Assembly: GCF_014529535.1 (NCBI RefSeq)
Contig: NW_023503329.1
Span: 124,001-188,000 of the forward strand
Origin: Bradysia coprophila
Lineage: Eukaryota > Arthropoda > Insecta > Diptera > Sciaridae
DNA length: 64,000 nt
Direction: 5' to 3'
Below the pieces are notes generated by a model, which worked only from the letters and a program-made list of their open reading frames with translations, ran no database searches and was not told the DNA's origin. Below are positions 11,401-22,700 of this stretch, one piece after another (position 1 is the first letter of the stretch; every line of letters starts with the position of its first letter). Position numbers and translations under genes: made by a program.

Positions 11401-11567
11401 TGATCATAATTTCCACAGTTTCCAGTGTCTTCCAAAATACTGAAAGACACATCTCAGTCACAAAGTTGATAACAGATGGCGGACGCAACGCCATCTGTTA
11501 TCAACTTTGTGACTGAGATGTGTCTATCAGCATTTTGCAAGCCACTGGAAACTGTGGAAATTATGGT
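11401..11567. mobile_element. Nearly perfect foldback (167 bp)
   Basis: Arms start TGATCATAATTTCCACAG and continue, with one interruption, to a core pairing AGTTGATAACAGATGGCG with its complement around a 7 nt loop. The open frames on both strands here are by-products of the palindrome. Confidence 0.8.
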
Positions 11568-12894
11568 CATCTCTCTGCTATCAGCGCGGTTTTAGGAAAT
11601 CTTTTATAAAAACCGAGTAGAAAAGTTATGACAATATTTTAGGCATGTGTAACATGGGGGCTCATCACCTAAAAGAGTTGCTTGCATAACGCCCTCACTT
11701 GGAAGGGCTGACATTTAGGGTTTAGCAAAATGTCAGGATTCGGGACATTTCAAGTGAATGCGATAAAAAGAGAGTTGCAGAAAAGGTTCTTGCACCTGCG
11801 GTGTAACATTTTATCGGAATGGATTACAATAGGACGATGCCGCAACAAGACACACACACACACAAAATTTAATCTTGCTGTGCCGCTCTGATTAACCAAC
11901 CACTGGTCAACTGACTGAAACAAATGACCATTTATTTCGGCATGTAGCAAATTCCTTGGATGTTAGATTCATTTGTAAAACTTCGAAAGAGATTGATTGG
12001 TTACTTGATCCGAGAACATCCTGCTTTCGAAATCATCTTCTGGGCAGACATAAAAATAAATAAAAAAATTGTCTTTATTTGAGCTAATCCCATCCCTTAA
12101 TTAGATCAGCAAAATATTGAAATTCTGGGCAGACGTTTATTAGTCGACAAAAATTATAACTAGACTTTCATTTGCCCATATGACATATCCCCATCCCCAT
12201 TCGGCTATTCATCATATTCTATCAAATCATTTCTTTGTTAGTGTACTTGCATACAAAGAACGAGCTGCACGTGAGAGTAATTTCCCTACTTCAGTATAGA
12301 CCGCTAGTATGACACTGACAATCTCTTTTCTAATATAAAATGCACGTGATTGTGAATAACGTGATTGTCTAAACAAAAAAAAAGTTTTTTTTTTTGCCGC
12401 AAACAGAGCCTGTTTTCAGGAATTTAATTCATAAAAGTTCTATAAAATTCCTTAAAACTCTTAAAAATTCCATAAATTTATGAATTTCTAAGAAATGTAA
12501 TAATTTTAAGGAATCCTTTTAAAGAATTTTTAGGAATTTTATGGAATTGATTGAAAGTTGTTTTGCTTGGAATCGATAAATGAAAACTCCGAGAATTGAT
12601 CTGGGCATCGTGTAATTTATTATCAAGCTTTCGACTGTATAACAGTCATTTTCAAGGCTGAAAATATCACACAATGCGGAAATTACTTAGAGGTAATGAT
12701 ATTTCGCTTTTCGTAAACTTACTATTAAATTACTAACAAAACTTTTAAATTTGTAACAATAACATTGCACTGATCGGTTTTACGTTTTGTTTTTGTTATC
12801 ATTTTGGCATTTCACCTGTCACGAAACATCTGTTCCATATTCACCACGGTTGCAAGGTTTCGAAAAAAATTTATGGAATTTTATTCAAGTGTTG
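11568..12894. other. Intergenic repeat-rich DNA
   Basis: A palindromic A/T-rich patch made of TAAGGAATTTT-like words lies at about 12420-12560. At 12624-12660, on the minus strand, is a second hammerhead-like arrangement (TGAAAATGA, stem ACTGT/ACAGT, CGAAA) like the one at 1134. No gene is seen. Confidence 0.4.
11683..11762. repeat. Dispersed repeat, inverted relative to 22268-22343
   Basis: Contains CATTTAGGGTTTAGCAAAAT. Its reverse complement occurs at about 22268-22343 with nearly the same length, so the two are copies of one family in opposite orientation. Confidence 0.7.
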
Positions 12895-13090
12895 ACCACT
12901 GACTGGCCACTAGTTAGCAAGTTTGGTGATGAGTCGAAATTTCATTTCGACTATGATTCGCTAGACTTGTTCGTGTGCTAATCGATATAGTGTTCTTAGA
13001 GCATTGTATCGAGTTCCACTGTCGCCATGGCCTGATGAAAAATGGTATTTTCGAGCTACATATTAATGCAAAACGTCGAAAGACGTAATT
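12895..13090. repeat. Dispersed repeat family with GATTCGCTAGACTTG (copy 1 of 3)
   Basis: Shares blocks with about 18640-18830 and 22105-22270: ATTCGCTAGACTTGT, a GCATTGTATCG block and ATGGCCTGA. The copies differ by indels, so this is an old dispersed family of unknown type. Confidence 0.55.
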
Positions 13091-14185
13091 AACCTTTCTC
13101 TCAGATCGAAACTGTGGTCGAATGTCTTCTGTTCGAATTTATGGAGTTTTTAAGAGCTAAAATAGGTCCTAATAATCTTTCAAAACAACAGAATTTTCTG
13201 AGAGTGTCTGAAACTCCGTTGAATATTTATAAGAATTAGCAAAGCCTAAAAAATCTACGATTCTAAAATTAGGAGAACAGTCCTCCAGAATTCTATGTAA
13301 AGGATATTATAACAGCAGGCTCATACCAAAAGATTACCAAAAGAATTTTTTTTCAAGTGGCGCTAATTAGTAAATGGCCTAGGATGTCTGCGACCACGTA
13401 CTATTTCCGAGAAAGCTTACATCTGTGCATTTCTCAACACACACGTACACCAACTTTGAATGTTGACTTCAGATGCATTTCATCGTCTGTCTGCTTATAA
13501 AAGATGGAAATATTAATTAGAATTAAAACTGATATTCAAACAAAAAAGATTTTTGGAAAATAGAAAATTTTTGTGTATTTTAAAATGAGGAAAAACTCAT
13601 TAGGTAATCAGCGTTGTTTTTTCTCAGAAATTCTATCAAAATCAAATGGAGTAAAGCCACCCACGTTTTCAAATTAAAATACATAAACAGCCCGAATACA
13701 CCCATGATATATATGCACATATGATGAGTTATAGATGAAAAGTAAAAGTGTAATTTTCGGGAGGCGTCATGTATTCTAAACTGTATTTTAGACACATTAC
13801 GCAAAGAAAAACACAAAAATCGAAAAACAAACAAATTCATTCTTGAAATAACAATTTAAATTCATCCATCCGATTGATATTTAATATTTTTTGTGTTGTT
13901 GTTGTTGTTTATTAGTTGTACAAGTGAAATTTGGGTCTTTTGAAATGTTCCGATAATAACGAAGATAATTTAGACGGTAAGTAAAGGTCAATTAGAAATA
14001 CCATTTTAGAGTGTCATATTCGATTGGGTGCGCTTTGAAAGTGGACGTCTTTTAGAGTTGAAACTATTTTTAGACACATTTTCGAGCGGATTTTATTTGA
14101 AAATGAGTTCTCAATGAGTCGGATGTGCTTTTAACGATTCGTCACGTAGCAATATTGGCAAATAATTTAATAGTTATTTATGCCA
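13091..14185. other. Intergenic, nothing recognised
   Basis: AT-rich sequence without an identifiable gene or terminal-repeat element. Confidence 0.45.
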
Positions 14186-14268
14186 TCGAGTGCGAAGTAC
14201 TTTATTAGGCTCTTGATGTGTATTTTGACACACGGCCCTTGTGAGCCTAATCAAGTACTTCACACCGA
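14186..14268. mobile_element. Tiny palindromic MITE (about 83 bp)
   Basis: Arms GAAGTACTTTATTAGGCTC and GAGCCTAATCAAGTACTTC face each other around a loop of about 30 nt. Confidence 0.6.
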
Positions 14269-14773
14269 TATTCATTCAACGTTTTATGCGACAGAGGGAT
14301 CTAAAATTCGCAGTTTTCGACCATTATGATCTCGAGTTGCATAAAAAAATACATATTTGCCACACTACATATCTCATATTATAGGTTGGATGTTTCATTT
14401 AGCAACGAAAGGCTTTTGAACTTTGCTTATAAATTAATTTAATTAAAATTTTGCACCTCAGTGGATTCGAGCCGATGATCTATGATTTAACAGATGAATG
14501 GTCTGAATAGTCAACAGTTCCTATTTTATTTCCAATTCGTAAAAAAATAGTTATTTAACATAACAAGGGGTAAAAAGTTGAAAGGTCGTGTTTTCGTTTG
14601 AATTTTGTTGGTTCGAGGGCGAGGCCGAGGTTAATAAACACACAAGAACGTGGATTTTCAATTTTATTTCGAGTTGTTTAGTGGGTTAGAGATACACACA
14701 CAGAATTTTGAAAACCAACACATTTTCTGTTTCGATCAAAATAACATTTTTCGACCCGCAACCATGTAAAGAT

Positions 14774-15345
14774 CAGTCAAAAACTCTAAAGGGTGAAAGT
14801 GACGCAGGTCCTTCATCCTACTTCAAAATAACTGATATCACTGAAGGTGACGAATTCTGCCTTCTGCGTCTGTACGCAAAAGTTTTATCAACAAAATATT
14901 GGTCCAATACAATTTTTTAAAAAGAAAATCTAAAAAAATTCGTCGAAAGTGGCAGACGATTTTGATTTCTACCGTTTCCATTCTTTCAGGACGTTTTCAC
15001 TTTTCCCTATTTTACCAATATTTCTAACAGTAGTTTCCTCAACATCTGCCTCTTCTTCTTCTGCCACTAGGCATCCAAATGTATGAGTCGTTGGAACCAA
15101 GTCAAAAAGTTGCTTTGAAAATACTTGAGCTCGTACGGCTCGTGTAGCTGGAGAAATGTTTGTAAGAAAAGTGCATGTTTTCAGTTTTCGATCACCTCCC
15201 ACCAGCCACACAAGCTTCGAAGAATTTTTTTGAAAGTGGTTATAGGTTCTAAGGACCAATACTAATCTAGGCACATATAAAAAAGTCCAATGGAAAATGC
15301 GTCCGATTTCAAGATTCTGTTTTTCAGAAGAATCCGTCAGTGTCA
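14774..15345. mobile_element. Hybrid of two foldback families (partial copies)
   Basis: The first part (14774 to about 15069) is one arm and centre of the CAGTCAAAAA family. The second (about 15075-15345) matches one arm of the foldback at 52882-53478 (shared GAAGAATTTTTTTGAAAGTG). Neither is complete. The 125 aa open frame on the minus strand here is a repeat-derived shadow. Confidence 0.55.
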
Positions 15346-16010
15346 AAATGAAGGCAGTAGTAGAGCCAAATATAGAATGTAATTGTCAAACAAAATTTAA
15401 AACCAATTCTGGCGTGTGTAAAAAGACGAATTTTCACTTGTCAGGAACGTCAGGCAATTATAATTCTTCAATCCACGCCATTAGTCGTATAAATTTATAC
15501 GTCAGAGAGAGCTTTTTTCTCCTTTGTTACGATCTGTCAGTTTTTCTATTTTGCGATTTAGTATGGAAATGAAAACTAAAATTGAGATATTTTTGCTGTT
15601 TTAAGTGGTTTTTCATATTTTTTTGGACCAAAATGTTTTAAAATGTGTTTGGAATCGATTGGCATTAATAAATTGTGTGAAAATATTTTTTTCTATTTTA
15701 TTATTTTGTTAATGTCAATCGATTCCAAACACACTTTAAAACATTTTGGTCCAAAAAAATATGAAAAACCACTTAAAACAGCAAAGATATCTCAATTTTA
15801 GTTTTCATTTCCAGATTAAATCGCAAAATAGAAAAACTGACAGATCGTAACAAAGGAGAAAAAAGCTCTCTCTGACGTATAAATTTATATGACTAATGGC
15901 GTGGATTACATCTTCATTTGGCATGCGATTATACTTCCATTTTGACATCAATTTGTATTTTCTAAGATGTGTGACGGTTCAAAAAATACCGCCATTTTCG
16001 GCGTGTGTAA
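15330..16010. repeat. Dispersed repeat copy, split by the foldback at 15473-15904
   Basis: Sequence on both sides of the foldback matches 18140-18350, where the foldback is absent. Shared pieces include CAAATATAGAA, ACTTGTCAGGAACG / ACTAGTCAGGAACG and TTACATCTTCATTTG. Confidence 0.7.
15473..15904. mobile_element. Large foldback element (432 bp) with an empty-site copy in the window
   Basis: Arms of about 190 bp start CCACGCCATTAGTCGTATAA and end in the inverse, enclosing a small A/T loop. It is flanked by AT on both sides. The related sequence at 18282-18300 reads straight through the insertion point (TCAATTACATC), which supports a 2 bp AT duplication. Confidence 0.85.
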
Positions 16011-16032
16011 CTTGTGAACATTATACTTATTA

Positions 16033-16233
16033 AGTATGGTTTCCACTTAAAAAGACCACTCCGTTTACATGACAGTTGTAAAATAGAACAAAAGTACTGT
16101 CACGCAAACGGAGTGGAAATTGAATTTATTTCAATTTTTTACTCCGTTTACGTGACAGTTCCTTTGTTCTATTTTACAACTGTCATGTAAACGGAGGCTA
16201 AACGGAGTGGTCTTTTTATGTGGAAACTATACT
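16033..16233. mobile_element. 201 bp foldback MITE with TTA duplication (Harbinger-like)
   Basis: TIRs AGTATGGTTTCC / GGAAACTATACT are flanked by TTA on both sides (16030-16032 and 16234-16236). The arms contain ACTCCGTTTACATGACAG. Similar ends (TTAAGTATGGTTTCCAC) occur in the cluster at 51811-52375. Confidence 0.8.
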
Positions 16234-16239
16234 TTAGAG

Positions 16240-17085
16240 TTGATACGTTTATTATCAGGGAATGTTTTTGATAAAACATTCCCCAAAATTTTTTTTAATT
16301 TTCTCACATTGTCCTAGATTTTGCTTAATTTTCAATATTTTCAAAAATAGTCTCAGTACATCAATCTTCAAGATCGTACACAATCAATTTATTTGGTTCA
16401 TCATCATTTAGTGATGAGATTAAATCAATTATCCGAACTATCTACAAAGTGCAATGAAAAACCCAACTCAGAAAAGCTAGAGAAATTCTCACTTCTGTCA
16501 TGATGAACCATTACTTTCCAACATGGGCACAACAATTTATTTGTGCAAATTAATAATCACGTCAAAGTCTAACGAAGATGTAACAGCCGACACTAAATAA
16601 CAATTCTGTTTCGTTAAACGTAAGTAATTTCGTTCGTTTATGCGACAAGACTGTACACAATTAATATAAATGTGAGAAACTCAAGTGAATAAATTGTCAC
16701 AAATCTAATTTATGAAAATTTTCACCCCCAATGTGTGTAGGCTGTAGATATAGTTATAGATGGGTGGTTCTAACATTTCGATGTGATAGTTTTCACTTTC
16801 GGAAACATTACCAATTAGTTATACGTATGACCTTTTAAGCTACAGAAAATTTAGGAAGTCACTGTGTTTTCTCTTGTTTTATTAGGTATAGCTTTGAATG
16901 TAATATGACCTGTTGATTAGATAGCATCAAGAGGTCAATTTGTCCGTCGTTTGTTTTGCAATTTTGTCTTCTAAATTACATTAATTTCTTACATTAAATA
17001 TCCTCTCAACTGCGTTAATTAAACCGAGGTCTGATTCATATGTATTGTGTACATCTCTCTCTCTCTCTGTCTCATCAACTCTGAC
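16240..17085. other. Intergenic, nothing recognised
   Basis: AT-rich, ending in a CT microsatellite at about 17054-17072. No gene is seen. Confidence 0.4.
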
Positions 17086-17088
17086 TCT

Positions 17089-17376
17089 CAGGCCCGGACT
17101 GGCCATAGTGGCGATTCCCGAAGTGCCTTTCGGATTCTCGTATGAAAATATTTGTTTTTTTTTTAGCCTTTCCCAGATGACTTGTTGTCTCCATCTTATA
17201 TAGACATTTGATGTGTTGCAATCGGAAAAGCGGCAGAAAGAGACGCAACATTGAAAAAGGAATAAATAAAAATCTCATTTTCGTGCTGGTTGCCGCTGGT
17301 TGTCTCTCGGATCCACAAACTTTTAGCTTAGGCTTAGGACACCCAAAAATTAATTTGGGGACTAGTTACGGGCCTG
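17089..17376. mobile_element. Possible hAT-like non-autonomous element (288 bp)
   Basis: Begins CAGGCCCGGACTGGCC and ends ACGGGCCTG, giving an 8 bp TIR (CAGGCCCG/CGGGCCTG). Flanks share GACT but no exact 8 bp duplication survives. Confidence 0.5.
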
Positions 17377-19342
17377 ACTGATTGTATGTCAATGGTCCAG
17401 CAAGTAAATGAGACATCATTGCATTTATTGCAGAGCACGATAATGAATCCTGTGAATTCATATCACAGCAACGTATCATTGCATAACAAATGAAATGTAG
17501 CATTACTGGTCTAACAGATAAAATTGAAATGCGAATTAATCGTCCTATAAATAGCATCACACAGAAAAGATTTATAAACTGAGAATCGAATTGAGATTAA
17601 ATTTTTTTGGAGGGTAAAAGTTTCTTGTGGAACCGTTCCCCAAAATATTATGAAATACTGTACTGAGTCTACGCAATCATGATGTTCCGAGCCAATCAAA
17701 TAAAATTATCACACAAGCGAAATCCATATCTAAGGCCATACCTACAAAATACACGGACTTATTCTTCCACATTTTTTTTTTCGACATCTGCCTGCAAGGA
17801 TTAGTACAATCGACTGTTGAAATACGAACAGAAATAAATAAATATCCAAAAATTGTATACGCTTTTCGCAAACTTATCATATAATTCGTGTAATCAAGCC
17901 ATTATTAATCTTTATGCAATTCAATGGCGGAACTAAACTATATCTGACCTGCCTTCGTCTGATCATATAAAGAGGTAGATTAATTTATCCAAGGAATGAG
18001 TGCAGCAAATAGTATATTCACCCTCGGAGACTAGTGTAGTGTTGTTGGATTTTGCAGGGCGAGAAACATTTGTTTTACGACCATTGTTTTTGAGCTTGAG
18101 AACGTCCTTAAATTTGGTAGACCTGAAAACGAAGTGTCAAACTGAAAAGGCAGTAGAGTCAAATATAGAACGCAATTGAAAAATAAAATTTTTGTTGGAC
18201 AGAGTAGCGTGTGTAGAAAAACGAATATTCAACTAGTCAGGAACGCCAGACCTTCAAACAAAAATTTTATGAGTCAATTACATCTTCATTTGACTTGACT
18301 ATACATTTTTGACACCAATTTTGATTTTGTAAGATGCGTTTCGGCTGAAATATACACTAGGGCTTATAGGGCTCGTCGAATACTCAACAACAAAATTTTC
18401 AATGGGCAGAGGATAGGAAAATAGCTATTCCATACGTGCGACATGAAAATATGTCTACACAGTCTCGCCCAAAACCGCTTTTCGGTTTTTACGTGAGGTC
18501 TATTCGAATCCTCCACATGTCAAAACCACAAATATCGAATCAACATCCAAGAAACATTTTCCACATCGTATGAGACGAAACAACCAAACTCTGTTTTGCT
18601 TTTAGGGGAGCTTGCCATAGGCAGACCCGTCAAGTCAATAGTCGGCAAGCTGAGGGAAGAATTGAAATTTCATTTTAGTTATAATTCGCTAGACTTGTTA
18701 GTGTGTAAATTGATGTAGTGTTGATAGAGCATTGTATCGGTACCAATGGCCTGAAGAGAAATGGACTGCATGATAATCAAAAACATCGAAAGACATTTAA
18801 TTGTCGAACGTCTTGCTATTAGAAACGTTTGTTTTGCACTCAAAATTGAATGAATCACTTCACAGCACGTCTTCGCGTCGGATTGACAACGTGTGAAGAT
18901 GGCTTCATACGATGCATGGTGCATAAATAACTATTTAAGGTGCACACACAAATTTGTAATCAAAACAGAATAGTATAATGTTATGATGGTGTGTTATAAC
19001 TTCTTTTTTATCACTTCCAATAATTTTTTTTTGTATATTTTTTATCAAATAATTCGGCGATTTACTGGCGTTTATATATGTGTGTTCAAATTGATAAATA
19101 GTCTTAGTCATTTTGTGAATACCAAAGGGACATCATTCATAGTTTGATATCCACTTAATCGCAGTTGTGATCTTGTTCTAATAACAACGTGTTAAAGTGG
19201 TTGACGTGATTTTGTTGTCGTTATTTTTTTTTTGATTTTTTTTATTTTAATTACTCGGATCAAATTTTTGGCTTTTCGTATTAGTAGAACCAGAAAATTT
19301 ATTTTAAAAAAATAATTTATTTTTTGTTCGTCTAAATGTGAA
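17377..19342. other. Upstream region of Hhex
   Basis: Holds the empty-site repeat copy (about 18121-18365) and the second copy of the GCTAGACTTG family (18640-18830). The last 150 bp before the Hhex ATG are very T-rich and probably 5' UTR. No other gene is seen. Confidence 0.45.
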
Positions 19343-19745
19343 ATGGGCACATCAAAAAAGAAATCTTCATTTCGTATTGATGATATCCTTCAGCAACAGT
19401 CAGTGGAAAATATTAATAATAACAACAACAGCCATCCGAACAACGGTTACAAAATCTCAACAAATATGGATAATTTCAAATCGTACATCGAACACATAAA
19501 CAGTGCAACATCGGCCAACGGCCAAAGTCAGACACACAATACGGTTATAACGTCAACATCGTCGGAAAATTCATCGGTACAATCAACAAATTCAACAGAT
19601 TCGCCCCGAAAACCATTGCCAATGTATCCACAAAATGTATTGGATATGCAAAAGTCTAATTTTTGCTTCCCGATGCCGCTGGGCATGTCGTCATTTTCGC
19701 CGGCCGCGGCCTATTTCGAACATTATGCGAATGCATTCCACAAAG
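19343..19745 (+). CDS. Hhex: Hhex coding exon 1
   Basis: ATG at 19343 in the context GTGAAATGG. Ends CACAAAG|gtttgt (phase 1). Encodes the eh1-like motif and a Ser/Asn/Thr-rich linker. The frame extending to 19777 is intron read-through. Confidence 0.93.
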
Positions 19746-22700
19746 GTTTGTACAATTTTTGGTTTTTAATTAATTAACTTGGAGTTAATTGTACTGCAAG
19801 AGTAGGGCATTAGTAGTGGCTAAGATAACTATCGTTCATTGAAATGATTGTTTTTTAACATTGCAATATCAAAGCAATACAACATCTTAGTAATTCAATA
19901 TTACCAGACGAGCAATACAACAATTATTAATTGATTGAAATTGTGTTTTTTTTTAATAATTTGTGAAACAATTCAGAAATAACTTTTGACATCAACACCA
20001 AACAAAATATTTTTGTACGTCTTACATGTACACCATCCTACGTCTTAAACGTAAATCATGCTACGGCTAAAACGTACATTTCGACGATGAGACCAATGGT
20101 TGAGTTATCCGTACATTTAACGTTTTATCTGTACATTTTTCGTCTTAGACGTACATCACTACGTCTAAAATGTAGATTTTGTACGGCTTGAACGTACATC
20201 CGAAATTTCATTTTTTTCTTCGTCCGTTGGAAGTTTGATGGAATAAGTTGTTGAATCTTGGAAAAGAAAATTTTCTCTAAAATATTCATCTAGCATCTGG
20301 CACTGAGAAAAATCATTTCTTTTCCTCAATAAAAAGTTAATTTCCTCAACCGTTTGTTTTGTCTTGGGGACTATATTTATACTTGAAATGACATGATGAT
20401 GATGATGATGATGATGCTGATTTTAGTGATTGGTGATTTAGTGTTACAACCATTTCGAAATCTTCTGATTTTGCATTGATGATATGGTTCGATCTTGAAA
20501 ATTTGGTCGAGCCATCGTAACAATTCATGACCTCTTTCAGTCAAATAAGTCCCAGATCATAATTAATAAAATAAATAAAATTCACAAGAAAACTCGACGT
20601 TTCAACTTACCATCCCATTCATTCATTCATTAATATAATGTTATGTCAATGTATTCATTGAGCTGCTTATTGCATTGCATGTTTACCATGCCAGACATCA
20701 ACCATATGAATGAGATTTTATTTTCCTTTGAAGTAACTCTGTATCACTTCTGCACGCTGCGATGTTTAAGGTCGCTTGTTCTTTACCCTTTTACTATCGT
20801 CGATCGCTAATAGGGTATCCTGTATGTCGTAATCTGTACCAGTTAATTTATATTTATAACAGATCTCATGGTAAAACATATTAATTAAACGAATTGACTA
20901 TTCCCAGTCATCTGCAAATAGTTTGCGGATAGCATATGCACAAAGCCGCCAACAAAGCAGTCACAGTTGTCTTATCGTGAAAGAGCGTACCAATGCAAAA
21001 AATCCTTTTTTAGAAGTCTGTCGAAGTCGAGTTACTCCAAAAAGACACAATTGCAACCCTCTAGTTATGGAAGCCTTAAAGTTCATCTTTATAATTCCTA
21101 AGAAATGTAGAATGAAATCAAATACATTTGGGGAAATCGTCAGGGGCCACAATGTGGGCTACTCTATGCCTTCTACTGTTCAGGAGTCCACTTAAAATCA
21201 AACATCAAAACATGAGATTTGAAAATAATTGCTCTTAACGACACATCTTCGTCTTAATCGCTCTGCAGAGCAATTTCCTTATAGTTGAATATCGCTCAAT
21301 TGAGTGTTAGTTTATCAGCGAAAAAATACGAAGACTTTTAATTGAAGTGACTAGCGGTACTGGCCTTGCGATTAATTTTGAAAATTTCTCTGAAATTCGT
21401 CACTGCAACAATTTTACAAAATTAAATATTTCAATCGCATGGAGGTAGCGTTGCATATTACAAATATTCAGTTCGAATTTATTGACTCAAATTAAATCAA
21501 ATTCGAAATGAATGGTATGCACAGCAAATGTTTTTAATGGAACCGCTTCGAAATTTTTGTATGCTCTTCCAACGATACCACCAAACACCAAATACACGAA
21601 ATCATGAATGTAGCCATTTATTTTTGATATGGCCAATTACCCGTAACTTCATTTCGTTGCAGCACTTCCATTATATACATCATCATATTAGTGGCTAATT
21701 TTAATGACAATTTACGCTAGTTTCCAATTTCCATTTCATTCGGTGGAAATATTTGACAATTTTAATTCGAGAGATTGGTAAAGGACAAGTTTTTCATTTA
21801 CACGAATTTCGTGTCACCTTGAAAGTAAAGACAATATATACGACCAATATGAAGCACCGTCGTTTTTAAAAGTTTCTCACAACTTTCAACAACATAATCG
21901 GAAATGGCGAGGAAATGGCATTTCAAGGATTTCTTTTAGTTTTCTGAGAACTTTCTTCGATTTTGTTGGTATATACCAACGTAGTGGTCGCTTCACCACA
22001 GGGCCATTGGAGAAAAGTTTAGTAAAATTTAGTGAAATTTTTTTCTAATATTAGACCCTGCTTCACCACAAAACCCGCATCTGTTATCAAATCGGGTGAT
22101 GAAATGATATGAAAGTTTACTTTCATTTCATTTATGATTCACTAGACTTGTACATCCAAAAAGGGAATGACTTCCTTCATAGATCTAGACGTTGGTCATC
22201 TCTTTGCAACTGTCGCCATGGCCTGATGAGATGTGGTTTATTTTTGAACAGCATTACTAAATGCAAAGCATTCACTTGAAATGTGCCGAATCCTGACATT
22301 TTGCTAAACCCTAAATGTCAGCCCTTCCAAGTGAGGGCGTTATCACACTATCTCACAGATCGAACTAGTGGCAGAACCGTTTTCCATCGATTTTGAGGAT
22401 CTTGTGATAAAAGGATTTTCTCATTTCCAAAAAATTTTCTACAGATTATTTCGGTTGTCAGTAGGCATGGGCGATAATGAAAATGATTATCGATAATTAT
22501 CGATTATCGATAATCGATAATTATCGACTTTTTTTATCGAAAATTATCAAAAAAAAATATCGATAATCGATAATTATTGATATTTTGATAATTATCAAGA
22601 TATCGATAATTCGATATATCGATATTTCGGTCCGAAAATCCGATATTTATCGATATATTCCGATATATCGGTATATTATCATGAATTTTCAGATAAATAT

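Noticed and set aside
11244..11516. Overlapping open frames on both strands (90 and 78 aa)
   Set aside because: They lie in the nearly perfect foldback at 11401-11567; the frame mirrors itself and has no domain.
15297..15572. 91 aa plus-strand frame with a Cys-rich start
   Set aside because: It crosses the boundary of the 15473 foldback insertion and a dispersed repeat, so it cannot be an ancestral gene.
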